Assembly (NCBI RefSeq): GCF_026420865.1
Contig: NZ_JAPCWC010000020.1
Location: forward strand, 1 to 64,000
DNA length: 64,000 nucleotides
Source: Novosphingobium clariflavum
GTDB taxonomy: Bacteria; Pseudomonadota; Alphaproteobacteria; Sphingomonadales; Sphingomonadaceae
Reading direction: 5' to 3'
Each line of letters starts with the position of its first letter. Within the stretch, counting starts at the first letter, position 1. This document shows positions 8,345 to 16,170 of the stretch, in pieces. The notes beneath the pieces are model-generated. The model made no database searches, was not told the origin of the DNA, and worked only from the letters and a program-made list of their open reading frames with translations. The translations under genes and the position numbers were made by a program.

Positions 8345-8799
8345 TACGGGGTCGGTTCCTCGTATTCTTCGACGTCATCGACGGTGACAACCCGGAACGT
8401 TGCCGTTGCCTCGGTAACGCCATCGGCCGACAAAGTGCCTCGCGTGTAGCCGATGCACTTGGCCGTACCGGTGATCTGGGCAACAGGCACGCCGTCTTCC
8501 GGGATTACCGCCTTGAACGGACGCACATCACCGGTCTTGTTCGCCGTCGAAAGCAGCGTGTCCGTGTCCGAAAGCGGGCGGCTGTTCAGCGTCACCTCGA
8601 AGTCCGAGTCCTCGTAGAAGGTGCTCAGATACTCGCGGCGCCAGCCCGGCGACTTGAGGTGGGTCTTCTCGGTCTGCTCGCGAGCGCCCTCGCCCGGGAT
8701 GTCGAAGCCCGTGACCTGCTGGCACTCGTACAAGGTCGTCGGGTTGCCCAGGTGGAATTCGCCACCGTAGCCAACGGCGGCGTCCTGCGTTTCGGCCAT
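8344..8799 (-). CDS. phage major tail tube protein
   Basis: The 151-residue protein has an acidic C-terminus (VDDVEEYEEPTP). The central region (HLKSPGWRREYLSTFYEDSDFEVTLNSRP) is typical of siphophage tail tube subunits, which polymerise into the hexameric tail tube around the tape measure. Its position between the tail terminator and the chaperone/tape-measure genes supports this. It appears complete, and a GGAG sequence precedes the ATG. Confidence 0.75.
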   Translation of the reverse strand: MAETQDAAVGYGGEFHLGNPTTLYECQQVTGFDIPGEGAREQTEKTHLKSPGWRREYLSTFYEDSDFEVTLNSRPLSDTDTLLSTANKTGDVRPFKAVIPEDGVPVAQITGTAKCIGYTRGTLSADGVTEATATFRVVTVDDVEEYEEPTP

Positions 8800-8816
8800 T
8801 TCGATTTCTCCTGGAC

Positions 8817-9371
8817 CTATGGCGATCGATGCCAGACGAGCAGGTCCAAGCTCATCCGGTGAATGAATCCGTCCGCAGTGTCCTCGCCGAGGTCCTGCGG
8901 CCCTTCGGCCTTGGTGTGGCCAAATTTGATGCCGTCGATGGTCGCCGGGGTACTGAGCAACGGCACCAGCCCTTCCGCCATGACCTTCGCCTCGGCGTAG
9001 GAACCGGCGTAGCAGTCAGCCTGCACGCGCGTGGCCCGGGCCCGGTTGTAGCCCTTGAGATGTTCCGGCCTCGGATCGCTGATGACCTGAAGCTGAAGAT
9101 AAGGGCGGGGTGTGCCCTGCGGAACCTTGCGCCCCCAGATGACGCGCGGAACAAGCGCGCTCGCAAGGATGGCCTTGACGACCTGCGTTTTCATGCCGTC
9201 CGCCAGTTCGCTGGTATCCTTCGGTGCGCGCTGCGCCATGCCCTTGCGGACCGGCTCCATCGCGACCTTCGCCGTGCGGATCATCACGTTGCGCGCAACG
9301 GCCTTCGGCAGTTCCTCGGCCAGCGCGCGCTCCAGTTCGCGAAAGCCAACGCGGGTGATCCGAACCGTCAC
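8817..9371 (-). CDS. HK97 gp10-like N-terminus fused to DUF3168 tail terminator
   Basis: Residues 1 to about 57 (VGFRELERALAEELPKAVAR...PVRKGMAQRAP) look like the first third of an HK97 gp10 family protein. From about residue 60 onward (MKTQVVKAILASALVPR, VPQGTPRPYLQLQ) the protein matches a complete DUF3168 protein beginning at its own Met. In related phages these are two separate adjacent genes of about 140-160 and 130 residues. The in-frame join suggests loss of the gp10 C-terminus together with the gene boundary. The terminator part may still work. Confidence 0.65.
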   Translation of the reverse strand: MTVRITRVGFRELERALAEELPKAVARNVMIRTAKVAMEPVRKGMAQRAPKDTSELADGMKTQVVKAILASALVPRVIWGRKVPQGTPRPYLQLQVISDPRPEHLKGYNRARATRVQADCYAGSYAEAKVMAEGLVPLLSTPATIDGIKFGHTKAEGPQDLGEDTADGFIHRMSLDLLVWHRSP

Positions 9372-9700
9372 GAGACCGGCGCCGTCACGACGAACTCAAG
9401 CTCGCCCCGGTTCACCGGCACGCCCGAGGCGGCAATGTCGAAGTTCATGCCGTTCCATGCGAACCGATCCTTCGCGCGCAAGCTGCGCGTGTTGCTGTTG
9501 TCCAGCACCTGGATCGTTGCTGCCTGCTGAGCCTGCATCTGGGCCGCCTCGCGCCGTTCGGAGCCACGCCCCCAGATGATGCGGGCCCACTCCTGACCGA
9601 ACTCAGGCCAGGTCGCCGGATTGTCTTCGCCGTAATCGTCCTCAGTCGCCGTGTAGCGCTGGAGCTTGACCAGCTTGTCCCGCTTGCCCGCGCCCGGCAT
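9368..9700 (-). CDS. phage head-tail joining protein (stopper)
   Basis: The 110-residue protein matches the small head-tail joining family (HK97 gp9 / SPP1 gp16 type): MPGAGKRDKLVKLQRYTATEDDYGE at the start, a central EWARIIWGRGSERREAAQ and a C-terminal beta segment. It seals the filled head and docks the tail. It begins at the capsid stop (TGATG) and overlaps the next gene by 4 nt. No gp6-like connector gene lies between it and the capsid, which is unusual for this gene order. Confidence 0.75.
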   Translation of the reverse strand: MPGAGKRDKLVKLQRYTATEDDYGEDNPATWPEFGQEWARIIWGRGSERREAAQMQAQQAATIQVLDNSNTRSLRAKDRFAWNGMNFDIAASGVPVNRGELEFVVTAPVS

Positions 9701-10536
9701 CAGATCAGCGTCCTGCGGATGAGGGCCTCATAGTTCACGACCGCACCGCCGACGCGCTTCGTGGTGTAGAAGTGGACGTTCGGCTTGTTGGTGAAGGGAT
9801 CGCGAAGGACGCGGGCGCCCTGGCGATCGGCGACCAGATAGGCGCGCTTGAAGTTGCCGAAAGCCACCGGGAACGCATTGGCGGCCAGTTCCGGCATGTT
9901 GTCATCGGTTTCGACCGGCTTGCCCAGGATCGTACCGGGCATGTCCACGGTGGGCGGCGCCCAGAGGTAGTTGCCGTCGCCGTCCTTGAACTTGCGGATC
10001 TTGCCGAGGACCAGATCACTGGTCAGGAACGTCGCACCGTTGCGATAACCCTTCTTCAGCGAGTAGTAGAGATCGATCAGTGCGTCAGCGGGGGCGGTCG
10101 TGGAGAAGCCAGCAGCCGCACCGGAAGCGACGAAACCAAGCTTACCCCATGCATAGCTGGTGTTCGCAACCATGGGATAGGTCAGGATGCCGCGCGGCTT
10201 GTCCTTGCCATCGCCGAGAATGAAGGCCTCGCCCTCCTGCTCGGCGAACTCGATGGCAACTTCATCAGCCAGCCACTGGGCAACGTCCAGCCAGGCATCG
10301 TCCAGAGCGCGCTGGGTGGCCGCCGGGTTCGCGTAGATCTCGCCGCTGTTAATGACGATCTTGGCGAGAGTGGAGGCCTTCGTTTCGGCGCGCTTGCCTT
10401 CTTCGCCAACCCAGCCCGAAGTCGTGCCGCCCTGGCTGACCAGCACCGCATATTCCTGCGCCGAGATCGTCACAACGCGGGCAAGGCCACGAAGAGCCGA
10501 GACGGTGCCGAGAACGCGTGTGATGGTACGATCCAT
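9700..10536 (-). CDS. HK97-type major capsid protein, N-terminally truncated
   Basis: The 278-residue frame carries the HK97-fold core (MDRTITRVLGTVSALRG, GWVGEEGKRAET, GDGKDKPRGIL, MPGTILGKPVETDDNMP). In-frame codons upstream of ATG 10536 add DPDGGYLVPEE, the usual start of the mature capsid, but are cut off by a stop after about 20 codons. The N-terminal delta (scaffolding) domain of about 100 residues is absent, and the sequence merges into remains of the prohead protease. Self-assembly would be doubtful without that domain. Confidence 0.85.
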   Translation of the reverse strand: MDRTITRVLGTVSALRGLARVVTISAQEYAVLVSQGGTTSGWVGEEGKRAETKASTLAKIVINSGEIYANPAATQRALDDAWLDVAQWLADEVAIEFAEQEGEAFILGDGKDKPRGILTYPMVANTSYAWGKLGFVASGAAAGFSTTAPADALIDLYYSLKKGYRNGATFLTSDLVLGKIRKFKDGDGNYLWAPPTVDMPGTILGKPVETDDNMPELAANAFPVAFGNFKRAYLVADRQGARVLRDPFTNKPNVHFYTTKRVGGAVVNYEALIRRTLI

Positions 10537-11717
10537 CTCTTCCGGGACGAGGTATCCGCCGTCCGGATCGTTCTGGGTGGTGACCCCATAAACGTCTCAG
10601 CGTTCATCAGGGCTTCGATTTCAGTCCGCTTCATGCCCGTGCGGGCCTCGTAGATCTCCGCCATCGACCCATCGAACCCGGCGAAGATATCGGCAGCGGT
10701 ACGAAAATCGTTCTGATTGCCGACGACAACGCCCCACGAGTTGTGGATCATGAGCTGGGCGCCGGCTCCCATCGAGATCGTGTCGCCGGCCAGGTGCGGC
10801 ATCACGCCGAAGAACATGCAGACATCGGTGCGGCCGTACTCGCGGCTTTCCAGCCACTGCGCATCCTCGGCCGACAGAGCCATCTGCTTGAAGGTCAAGC
10901 CGCCCTCAAGGATGATGATCTTGCCTTCACGGGCGCCGCCGGCCCTGTACTCATCCATCTGGCTGCGCAGCAGCTCAAGCTTGTCTTCCGGCAGGTACTC
11001 GCCCTGCGGCATCGTGAGCGCGCCCGTTACGTTTGCGCCGTTCCGGAATACCGATCCGCCGTGCTGCTCCTGCGCTAGCGACAGGCCGATCGCCTCCCGA
11101 GCATAGGACAGCACAGAAAGACCGTTCACACCGTCGAGCGAGAGACCGACGAGGTGGAAGATATCCTGCTGCTGGAACAGGACTTGGTCGCCGTTCTTCT
11201 TCGTCCAGAGAAATTCGAGCGCATTGTCGTCCCGCTGGCATTTTTGCACGCGATCGGGATGGAGCGGGATCAACCCGATCACCCGACCGCCGATACCGCG
11301 CACTTTCGCGGCATAAGCTTCTCCGCGCAGAAGCAGGTGCGCTTCCATCATTCGCTTGAACTGGGATGGCGTTTGCCAGGCATTCGGGCGGCGATTCAGC
11401 ACCGTCCAGACCGGATTGTCGGACGCGTCCTCGCGAGTGCGCTCATCTACGCGCCGCTTGATGCCGAGCGGCGTATTCGCAATGGCGCCGGTCCGAATGC
11501 GCACGCACGCAAACACAGTCGCAACCTTCAGCGCCGTCCGTTCCGTGACCGGCTGCCCCGAACTGGACATTGGACCGCCGCGAAGCGCTTCTTCCAGATC
11601 TTGCGGAGACGTTATGGTAATTTCTGTCGACCCACCTGACATAGCACGCGGCGTAGGCGCGATGACACCGCCGGAGCCATCCCGCTCCAGCCCAAGGATT
11701 TGTCTCCACCAAGCCAT
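10470..11717 (-). CDS. portal protein fused to C-terminal part of prohead protease
   Basis: Residues 1-313 form an HK97-type portal up to FFGVMPHLAGDT. Residues 314 to about 378 (ISMGAGAQLMIHNSWGVVVG...TGMKRTEIEALMNAETF) match the later half of a ClpP-like prohead protease, where AGDTI(x)MGAG(x)xMMIHNPW is the family pattern. The last 37 residues are out-of-frame shadow of the capsid gene. About 100 C-terminal portal residues and the N-terminal protease half with its catalytic Ser are missing. The AGDT codons (10779-10790) are shared by both families and mark the likely recombination point. Confidence 0.8.
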   Translation of the reverse strand: MAWWRQILGLERDGSGGVIAPTPRAMSGGSTEITITSPQDLEEALRGGPMSSSGQPVTERTALKVATVFACVRIRTGAIANTPLGIKRRVDERTREDASDNPVWTVLNRRPNAWQTPSQFKRMMEAHLLLRGEAYAAKVRGIGGRVIGLIPLHPDRVQKCQRDDNALEFLWTKKNGDQVLFQQQDIFHLVGLSLDGVNGLSVLSYAREAIGLSLAQEQHGGSVFRNGANVTGALTMPQGEYLPEDKLELLRSQMDEYRAGGAREGKIIILEGGLTFKQMALSAEDAQWLESREYGRTDVCMFFGVMPHLAGDTISMGAGAQLMIHNSWGVVVGNQNDFRTAADIFAGFDGSMAEIYEARTGMKRTEIEALMNAETFMGSPPRTIRTADTSSRKRWIVPSHAFSAPSRLFVALPAL

Positions 11718-13480
11718 CAGACGATCAGGAAGCCACGGTCGTGGTAAGGCGAGCGGTTATCGTTTGCCGCCACAGGGTTCATTTCGAGCAGCTTTGTCGC
11801 GTTCAGGCCAGCCATGAACGGGTCAATCTTCCCCGTACCCTGGACATTTTTCACGATCATCACGGTCTGCCTTCCAAGCTCTTCCTTGGCGTTGCTGACG
11901 CACCACGCCATCATGCGGGAACCACAATGGAGCGCCCCGCCGAACTTCAATTTTCGAGCCAATCCAACAATGGCCGACATCAACCGGAAGCCTTGACCGA
12001 TAGCGACCACCTGGGGCGCTTCAAGGCCAATTTTCGCGAGTGCGTCAACCAGATCGCCGACGCCTTGCGGGTCGAGCCCCACGGCGTTTTCCTTTGGTAG
12101 CAACCCGCTTTCCTTCACCGTCTTGATGACGGCGACGATCTCGCGAATGTCCTGCGGTTGCTCATAGTCTTCGTCATCTTCACCCAGACCAAGCGTTTCC
12201 AACATCTCGTCCGAGCAGATCACAAGATCGCCATCCTTCGCATAGTCGGTCAGAATGGTTGCGATCTCTTTCCGGCGGCTCAGAACGTCCGGCCAGCACC
12301 AGGCCTTGAACCAGTACAGCCATCGACCGGTGCTACGCTCGCGCCCCGCGACACACAGGCCATACAGATCGTCCAAGCCACCGCCATCGACACCCACCAC
12401 GGCGACTTCGCAACGCTCTAGCAGTGCCGCCAGCGTCAAGGTCGTGTCGGCCCGCAGCTCCCAATAATCAGCGCCGCGCCAACGATCCCGCCGGAGACGT
12501 AGGCCAATTTCCACGTTCAAGTGCTTGGCAAGGAAGATCTGAAGGCCTTCGCCCTCCCCGACCTGTTCCCGCCTCAGTTCGCCCTGCAGCCATTCTACGG
12601 TCACCGAACGCTCGATGTGCGGGTTGGTGATGTAGAAGAACGCCGGATCGAGGTAAGCCTCGTCGTCCAGCATTTTTTCCGGCCATTCGTACAGCATCGC
12701 CATTGCCGACGGATCATCGATCACGCCATCGCGCACATCGCGGAAATAGCTCAGCTTTGTCTTGAACACGCCACTGGGCGGCTCATCAGAATGCGTCGTG
12801 ATGTATAGCGTGAACGCCTCAGGGCGAGCAGAGCCGCCCCCCAGTGCCTCACGCAGCATCGCCGCGGCCTTCGGCTTTTTCCCGAAAAGCCAGAGTTCTT
12901 CGATCAAGGTGATCGACGCCTTGCCACCTGCGACCGTGTCGCTGTCCGCAGCAATGACTTTCAGCACAGCACCCGTGCCCAGGTGCTTGATCTGACGCTG
13001 ATGCTCAACAACCTTCAGCACGATCGACAATTCAGGATCCGCCCGAACCATCCCCATCGCAGGTTCGAAGCTGTTGTTCGCAACTTCCAGCGTCGGCGCC
13101 AAAATCTGCAAGATCGCATTCGGCCGCCAGTTGACGATAAGTGCCGTCACCATGATGCCGGCGGCGATCATCGACTTGCCATTTTTCTTGCTGATCAAGA
13201 GCATGAACTCCTTGATCAGCCGCTTGCCGGTCTCCGGATCCTCAGCACCAAAGATGGCCGCAACGAGATCGAACACGAACTCGTCGCAGACTTCTCCCAG
13301 GGTAGGATGACGATCGTTTGCCCCCTTTGGCAAATCGACAACCTGCAGAGACTTGAACGCGCCTAGCGCGTCTTCGGCCTTCTCCGCGAACAGCGGAGGA
13401 CAGGGAACCAAGCTTTCGCGCGCAACGATCCGCTCCCGCCAATCAAGGCAGGCGGTAGACCACTTGAACGCTCCGGCCAT
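11717..13480 (-). CDS. terminase large subunit (HK97 type)
   Basis: The 587-residue protein is the packaging motor and nuclease. An N-terminal ATPase domain has a Walker A-like LISKKNGKSM at about residue 95 and a Walker B-like ITLIEELWLF at about 190. The C-terminal half contains a VVGVDGGGLDDLYGL nuclease segment. Length is normal for the family and no break is seen. It starts 4 nt after the small-subunit gene and ends at the portal start. Confidence 0.9.
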   Translation of the reverse strand: MAGAFKWSTACLDWRERIVARESLVPCPPLFAEKAEDALGAFKSLQVVDLPKGANDRHPTLGEVCDEFVFDLVAAIFGAEDPETGKRLIKEFMLLISKKNGKSMIAAGIMVTALIVNWRPNAILQILAPTLEVANNSFEPAMGMVRADPELSIVLKVVEHQRQIKHLGTGAVLKVIAADSDTVAGGKASITLIEELWLFGKKPKAAAMLREALGGGSARPEAFTLYITTHSDEPPSGVFKTKLSYFRDVRDGVIDDPSAMAMLYEWPEKMLDDEAYLDPAFFYITNPHIERSVTVEWLQGELRREQVGEGEGLQIFLAKHLNVEIGLRLRRDRWRGADYWELRADTTLTLAALLERCEVAVVGVDGGGLDDLYGLCVAGRERSTGRWLYWFKAWCWPDVLSRRKEIATILTDYAKDGDLVICSDEMLETLGLGEDDEDYEQPQDIREIVAVIKTVKESGLLPKENAVGLDPQGVGDLVDALAKIGLEAPQVVAIGQGFRLMSAIVGLARKLKFGGALHCGSRMMAWCVSNAKEELGRQTVMIVKNVQGTGKIDPFMAGLNATKLLEMNPVAANDNRSPYHDRGFLIV

Positions 13481-13484
13481 GTCG

Positions 13485-13973
13485 TCAGTTTAGCAGCATG
13501 GGCGGCGGGTTTCGCTTCGCGTATTTGCCGCTGGCTTTCGCCGCAGCCTCCTTGGCCGCTTCCTTTTTGCCCAGTCTCGGCGCAGGCTCGGCCCGCCCCC
13601 GTTCCTTGATCTTCGCACCGACCGAGCGGAGCTGCTCAGCCTGGATCATTCCGGCCAACGCCTTCTCCGCTGCAACGTTGCCGCCGATGGCAGCATCGGT
13701 CAGGCGCGCGAGCTGCTCAGACTTCACCTTGAGGGCCATCACTTCGCGAGCGGCAACCTCTGTAAAATAAACCTTCCGCAGAGTGGGTTGCGAGATGCCC
13801 ATGACACTCGCGACCATCTCCATCGTGTGGCCACATGCGAACAAGTTGCAAATACGCACGGAAAACTGCCGATCCCACGCGTGCGCAGGGCGGCCACGGC
13901 CACGCACCCGCACAGCAGGCTGCGGGCCAAATAGCCCATCAACCATCGGGACATCGTCAGAATTCTGCGACAC
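13485..13973 (-). CDS. terminase small subunit
   Basis: The 162-residue basic protein has a helix-turn-helix near residues 48-68 (TMEMVASVMGISQPTLRKVY), which is how small terminases recognise the packaging site. A coiled segment and a Lys/Ala-rich C-terminus follow. It sits directly upstream of the large terminase gene. No truncation is apparent. Confidence 0.8.
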   Translation of the reverse strand: MSQNSDDVPMVDGLFGPQPAVRVRGRGRPAHAWDRQFSVRICNLFACGHTMEMVASVMGISQPTLRKVYFTEVAAREVMALKVKSEQLARLTDAAIGGNVAAEKALAGMIQAEQLRSVGAKIKERGRAEPAPRLGKKEAAKEAAAKASGKYAKRNPPPMLLN

Positions 13974-14098
13974 GAGAAAAAAATCTCCGAATGCGGGGGG
14001 CGGCGGTCAGGAGGCCGACAGCCCTCTGGATTTTCGACCACCCCCCGGTCTTGGCGTTGCCACGTAACAATGTTGCGTCAGATCGCATCGATTGTGCG

Positions 14099-14398
14099 TC
14101 ACCGTCCGCCGCGTGCCCGACGCGCCCTCGCCTCGGCCGTCTTGGCGTTGTGGTGGGGCTGGCAGAGCCATTCGAGGTTCGCAGGGTCGAGGTCGGCACC
14201 GCCGTCCTTCCGTTCCTGCTTGTGATCGAGGATCAGCCGCTTGGTCGAGCCGCACACGGCGCACCACTTGTCGGGCTGGCGCCTGCGCGCCTCTGCCCAC
14301 TCGGGGGACTGGTAGAACCTATCGGCCACCTTCGGCATCGCTGCCACCCGCGACGGCATCGAGCCGAGGCGAGAGGGCATAGACTTAAGGCGGCCCAT
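14099..14398 (-). CDS. HNH endonuclease of the packaging module
   Basis: The 99-residue protein has an HNH fold: CAVCGSTKRLILDHKQ (CxxC and the first His), NLEWLCQPHH (Asn, second CxxH) and a basic tail. In HK97-like phages an HNH protein encoded next to terminase is needed for specific DNA cleavage during packaging. It is the first gene of the late minus-strand operon. A Met/Ser-rich N-terminal 25 residues may be non-native; a later start is possible. Confidence 0.85.
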   Translation of the reverse strand: MGRLKSMPSRLGSMPSRVAAMPKVADRFYQSPEWAEARRRQPDKWCAVCGSTKRLILDHKQERKDGGADLDPANLEWLCQPHHNAKTAEARARRARGGR

Positions 14399-15090
14399 CG
14401 TGGCTCCAAAATGACTGCGGGCGACAGAGGCCGAAGCCGCTGCCGCCCGCAGTCCCCAGGTGAGAGGTCACGCTGGCGATCCGGTTCCAGCGTGCCCTAG
14501 GCCTACCCCCATTTCGTGTCCAAACGGACACCCATTATTTTCGTGTTGGACAACGAAGTGGGTTGACCGATTGGACATAGGGTTGAGCACGATTCTCCTT
14601 CTCCGCGCTGTCCAATCAGCACAGCATCATATGTTGAAGACTGAGTGACCTTGGCCTCCACCATGGAACAAATGCGGAATACTGTCGCGAATCGGCGCAA
14701 ATGGGGACTCGGTTCGTCGCCGTTTTATGTGCAAAAATTTTCTTAAGACGGCTCATTTTAAGCCCTTGCGCCGCATCGGACACTAGGACTTCCCGCGCGT
14801 CGCGACAAAAAGCACCGTCAACCCGCTGCTGAAGTGCTGCGTACAAGTTGGGGGGGGCCACTTGCCTTGGGCACCAGAAAAGGCACTATGGGGTGTGGCG
14901 ACGGAAAAGGGGCCCGCACAAACGCACGAACCCCCTCCGAAAGCCGCCAGCTGGAGTACGAAACTCAAGCAAGGTGTCTTCCCTGAACAAGACGCACCCT
15001 GCGCGAGGTTGACGATCCCGTCAACGATGTACTCCAGCTGATCCACAAACCGTTGCGATTTTCATCGCAAACTTCACGGAAAGGCTCAGC
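14399..15090. other. 692-base non-coding regulatory region between late operon and 71-aa gene
   Basis: No convincing coding sequence is seen. The region holds an 8-bp hairpin (14469-14476 with 14487-14494) and the TTGGACA cluster (14517-14615). It also has a 12-bp inverted repeat GTACTCCAGCTG (14948-14959 with 15029-15040) enclosing a 7-bp hairpin at 15008-15024. A further TTGCGAT/ATCGCAA hairpin lies at 15053-15070, 20 nt before the next ATG. It separates divergent transcription units, so promoters in both directions are expected here. Confidence 0.55.
14517..14615. promoter_or_regulatory. cluster of four TTGGACA motifs upstream of the late operon
   Basis: TTGGACA occurs at 14546-14552 and 14571-14577, and its complement TGTCCAA at 14517-14523 and 14609-14615, in a non-coding stretch just upstream of the HNH-terminase operon. 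The arrangement is roughly symmetric. This is what binding sites for a late-gene activator or repressor would look like. No function is proven. Confidence 0.4.
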
Positions 15091-15306
15091 ATGAGTTTCA
15101 CCGAATATACCGTAACCGGCATCGAGGTTTCCGGTCCCGAACAGAATGAAGTCATCACCGCGATCCGCTTGGAGAATGGCGATGTGATCACCGAAGGTCA
15201 CGCCGTTGCCATGGTGATGAATGACGGGGCTCGGTTCTGGTACAACGGCAAGATCCTTGTCGTATCCAGCAGCGTAATGTGGTCCCACCACCTGCGTGTG
15301 GCGTAA
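15091..15306 (+). CDS. small conserved-looking phage protein, unknown function
   Basis: The 71-residue protein is encoded on the plus strand between two minus-strand operons. It looks like a compact beta-rich domain (YTVTGIEVSG, VITAIRLENGDVITEG, ARFWYNGKILVVSS). A GGAAAGG ribosome site precedes the ATG, a hairpin lies just upstream and a strong terminator hairpin just downstream, so it is a self-contained unit. It may be a small regulator or moron gene; no family was recognised with confidence. Confidence 0.55.
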   Translation: MSFTEYTVTGIEVSGPEQNEVITAIRLENGDVITEGHAVAMVMNDGARFWYNGKILVVSSSVMWSHHLRVA

Positions 15307-15320
15307 TCGTACCTCGTAAC

Positions 15321-15351
15321 GTGTGACGCAGCGATCACCGCTGCGTCACAC
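15321..15351. terminator. 13-bp perfect hairpin between convergent genes
   Basis: GTGTGACGCAGCG at 15321-15333 pairs perfectly with CGCTGCGTCACAC at 15339-15351 around a 5-nt loop. It lies right after the plus-strand 71-aa gene and overlaps the last codons of the convergent minus-strand gene. It lacks a T-run, so it may act as a bidirectional terminator or as a roadblock at a convergent junction. Confidence 0.6.
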
Positions 15352-15814
15352 CCTTCGCCTCCATCGCGACCGCCACCTTGCCGATTGCGCGGGAGTACGC
15401 CTTGCGCATCGCCTCGCTGGTGGCCGGCAGGATCTGGCGTCGCGCGAGGTTGTACAGCTCGCCGCCCATGCGCGACCAGACCAAGTCCCACCCAAACCCA
15501 TCGGGCCCGGGCCAACGCTGCATCACGATCACCCGCCCGACCAACGCGCGGTGCCCTTCCGCGATCACGTTTGCCAGTGGGCGATCTCCGGTAAGCATGA
15601 CCTCCACCAGGTTCGCACACTGGCGGGTCAGCCTCGGCGAGGGCATTGCCTCCACGTCGGCATAGTCACCTGCCCGCGTCTCCCGCAGGATCTCCGGCCA
15701 TGCCGTGCGCGAACCGGCAGCGAGGAAGGCCCGCTCTGCATCACGCATCGCGCCGAGGTACTCGAACGCAGCGGTCAGGGTGTCTTCCGCTTGCTGCCAG
15801 GTAACCACCGTCAT
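15335..15814 (-). CDS. phage protein of unknown function, possible transcription regulator
   Basis: The 159-residue soluble, alpha-helical protein has no motif I can assign firmly. Segments such as SRTAWPEILRE and the overall size recall small helical proteins that precede terminase in many alphaproteobacterial prophages, some of which are thought to be sigma-like late regulators. It lies between the putative origin and the late control region, which would suit that role. Function is unproven. Confidence 0.5.
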   Translation of the reverse strand: MTVVTWQQAEDTLTAAFEYLGAMRDAERAFLAAGSRTAWPEILRETRAGDYADVEAMPSPRLTRQCANLVEVMLTGDRPLANVIAEGHRALVGRVIVMQRWPGPDGFGWDLVWSRMGGELYNLARRQILPATSEAMRKAYSRAIGKVAVAMEAKGVTQR

Positions 15815-15859
15815 TTCTTCACCCCTTATTTTTCAACATGGAAATCAATCAAACGAAGT

Positions 15860-16149
15860 GACGGACGGTAAGGGCGTACATAGGTCCATGGTCCACGCGC
15901 ATATGTGGGCATGTAATGTGATGGGTATGCGTGCAACCGTCCGTCACCATCCGTCACACGCACCAAGCCCGCCAATTCCGGGCATTTCAGCGAAGGACGG
16001 TCGGGCTAAAATCCATCCGTCAAACCGACCGTCAAACTCTCCGGCGCGGCACAGTCACCTGCATCATCGCTGTCCTAACCAGCGTAGCGACAGCTGCCCT
16101 CCCCGCAAGAGACGGACGGTTGAGACCCTACCCTCCGTCACCGTCCGTC
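15860..16149. other. CCGTC-repeat region, possible replication origin
   Basis: This gene-free stretch contains thirteen copies of CCGTC or its complement GACGG. They are at 15860, 15864, 15937, 15941, 15951, 15996, 16017, 16029, 16111, 16115, 16135, 16141 and 16145, often as CCGTCCGTCAC or GACGGACGG. About one copy would be expected by chance in this length. Short clustered repeats next to a replication initiator or helicase gene (16171-17856) are typical of iteron origins. The gap 15815-16170 holds nothing else recognisable. Confidence 0.5.
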
Positions 16150-16170
16150 ACCTTGGTTTCAGGCCCCTTT

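Noticed and set aside
10470..10600. Portal C-terminus taken at face value (residues 379-415)
   Set aside because: These residues are out-of-frame translation of the capsid gene, so they were not used to define the portal.
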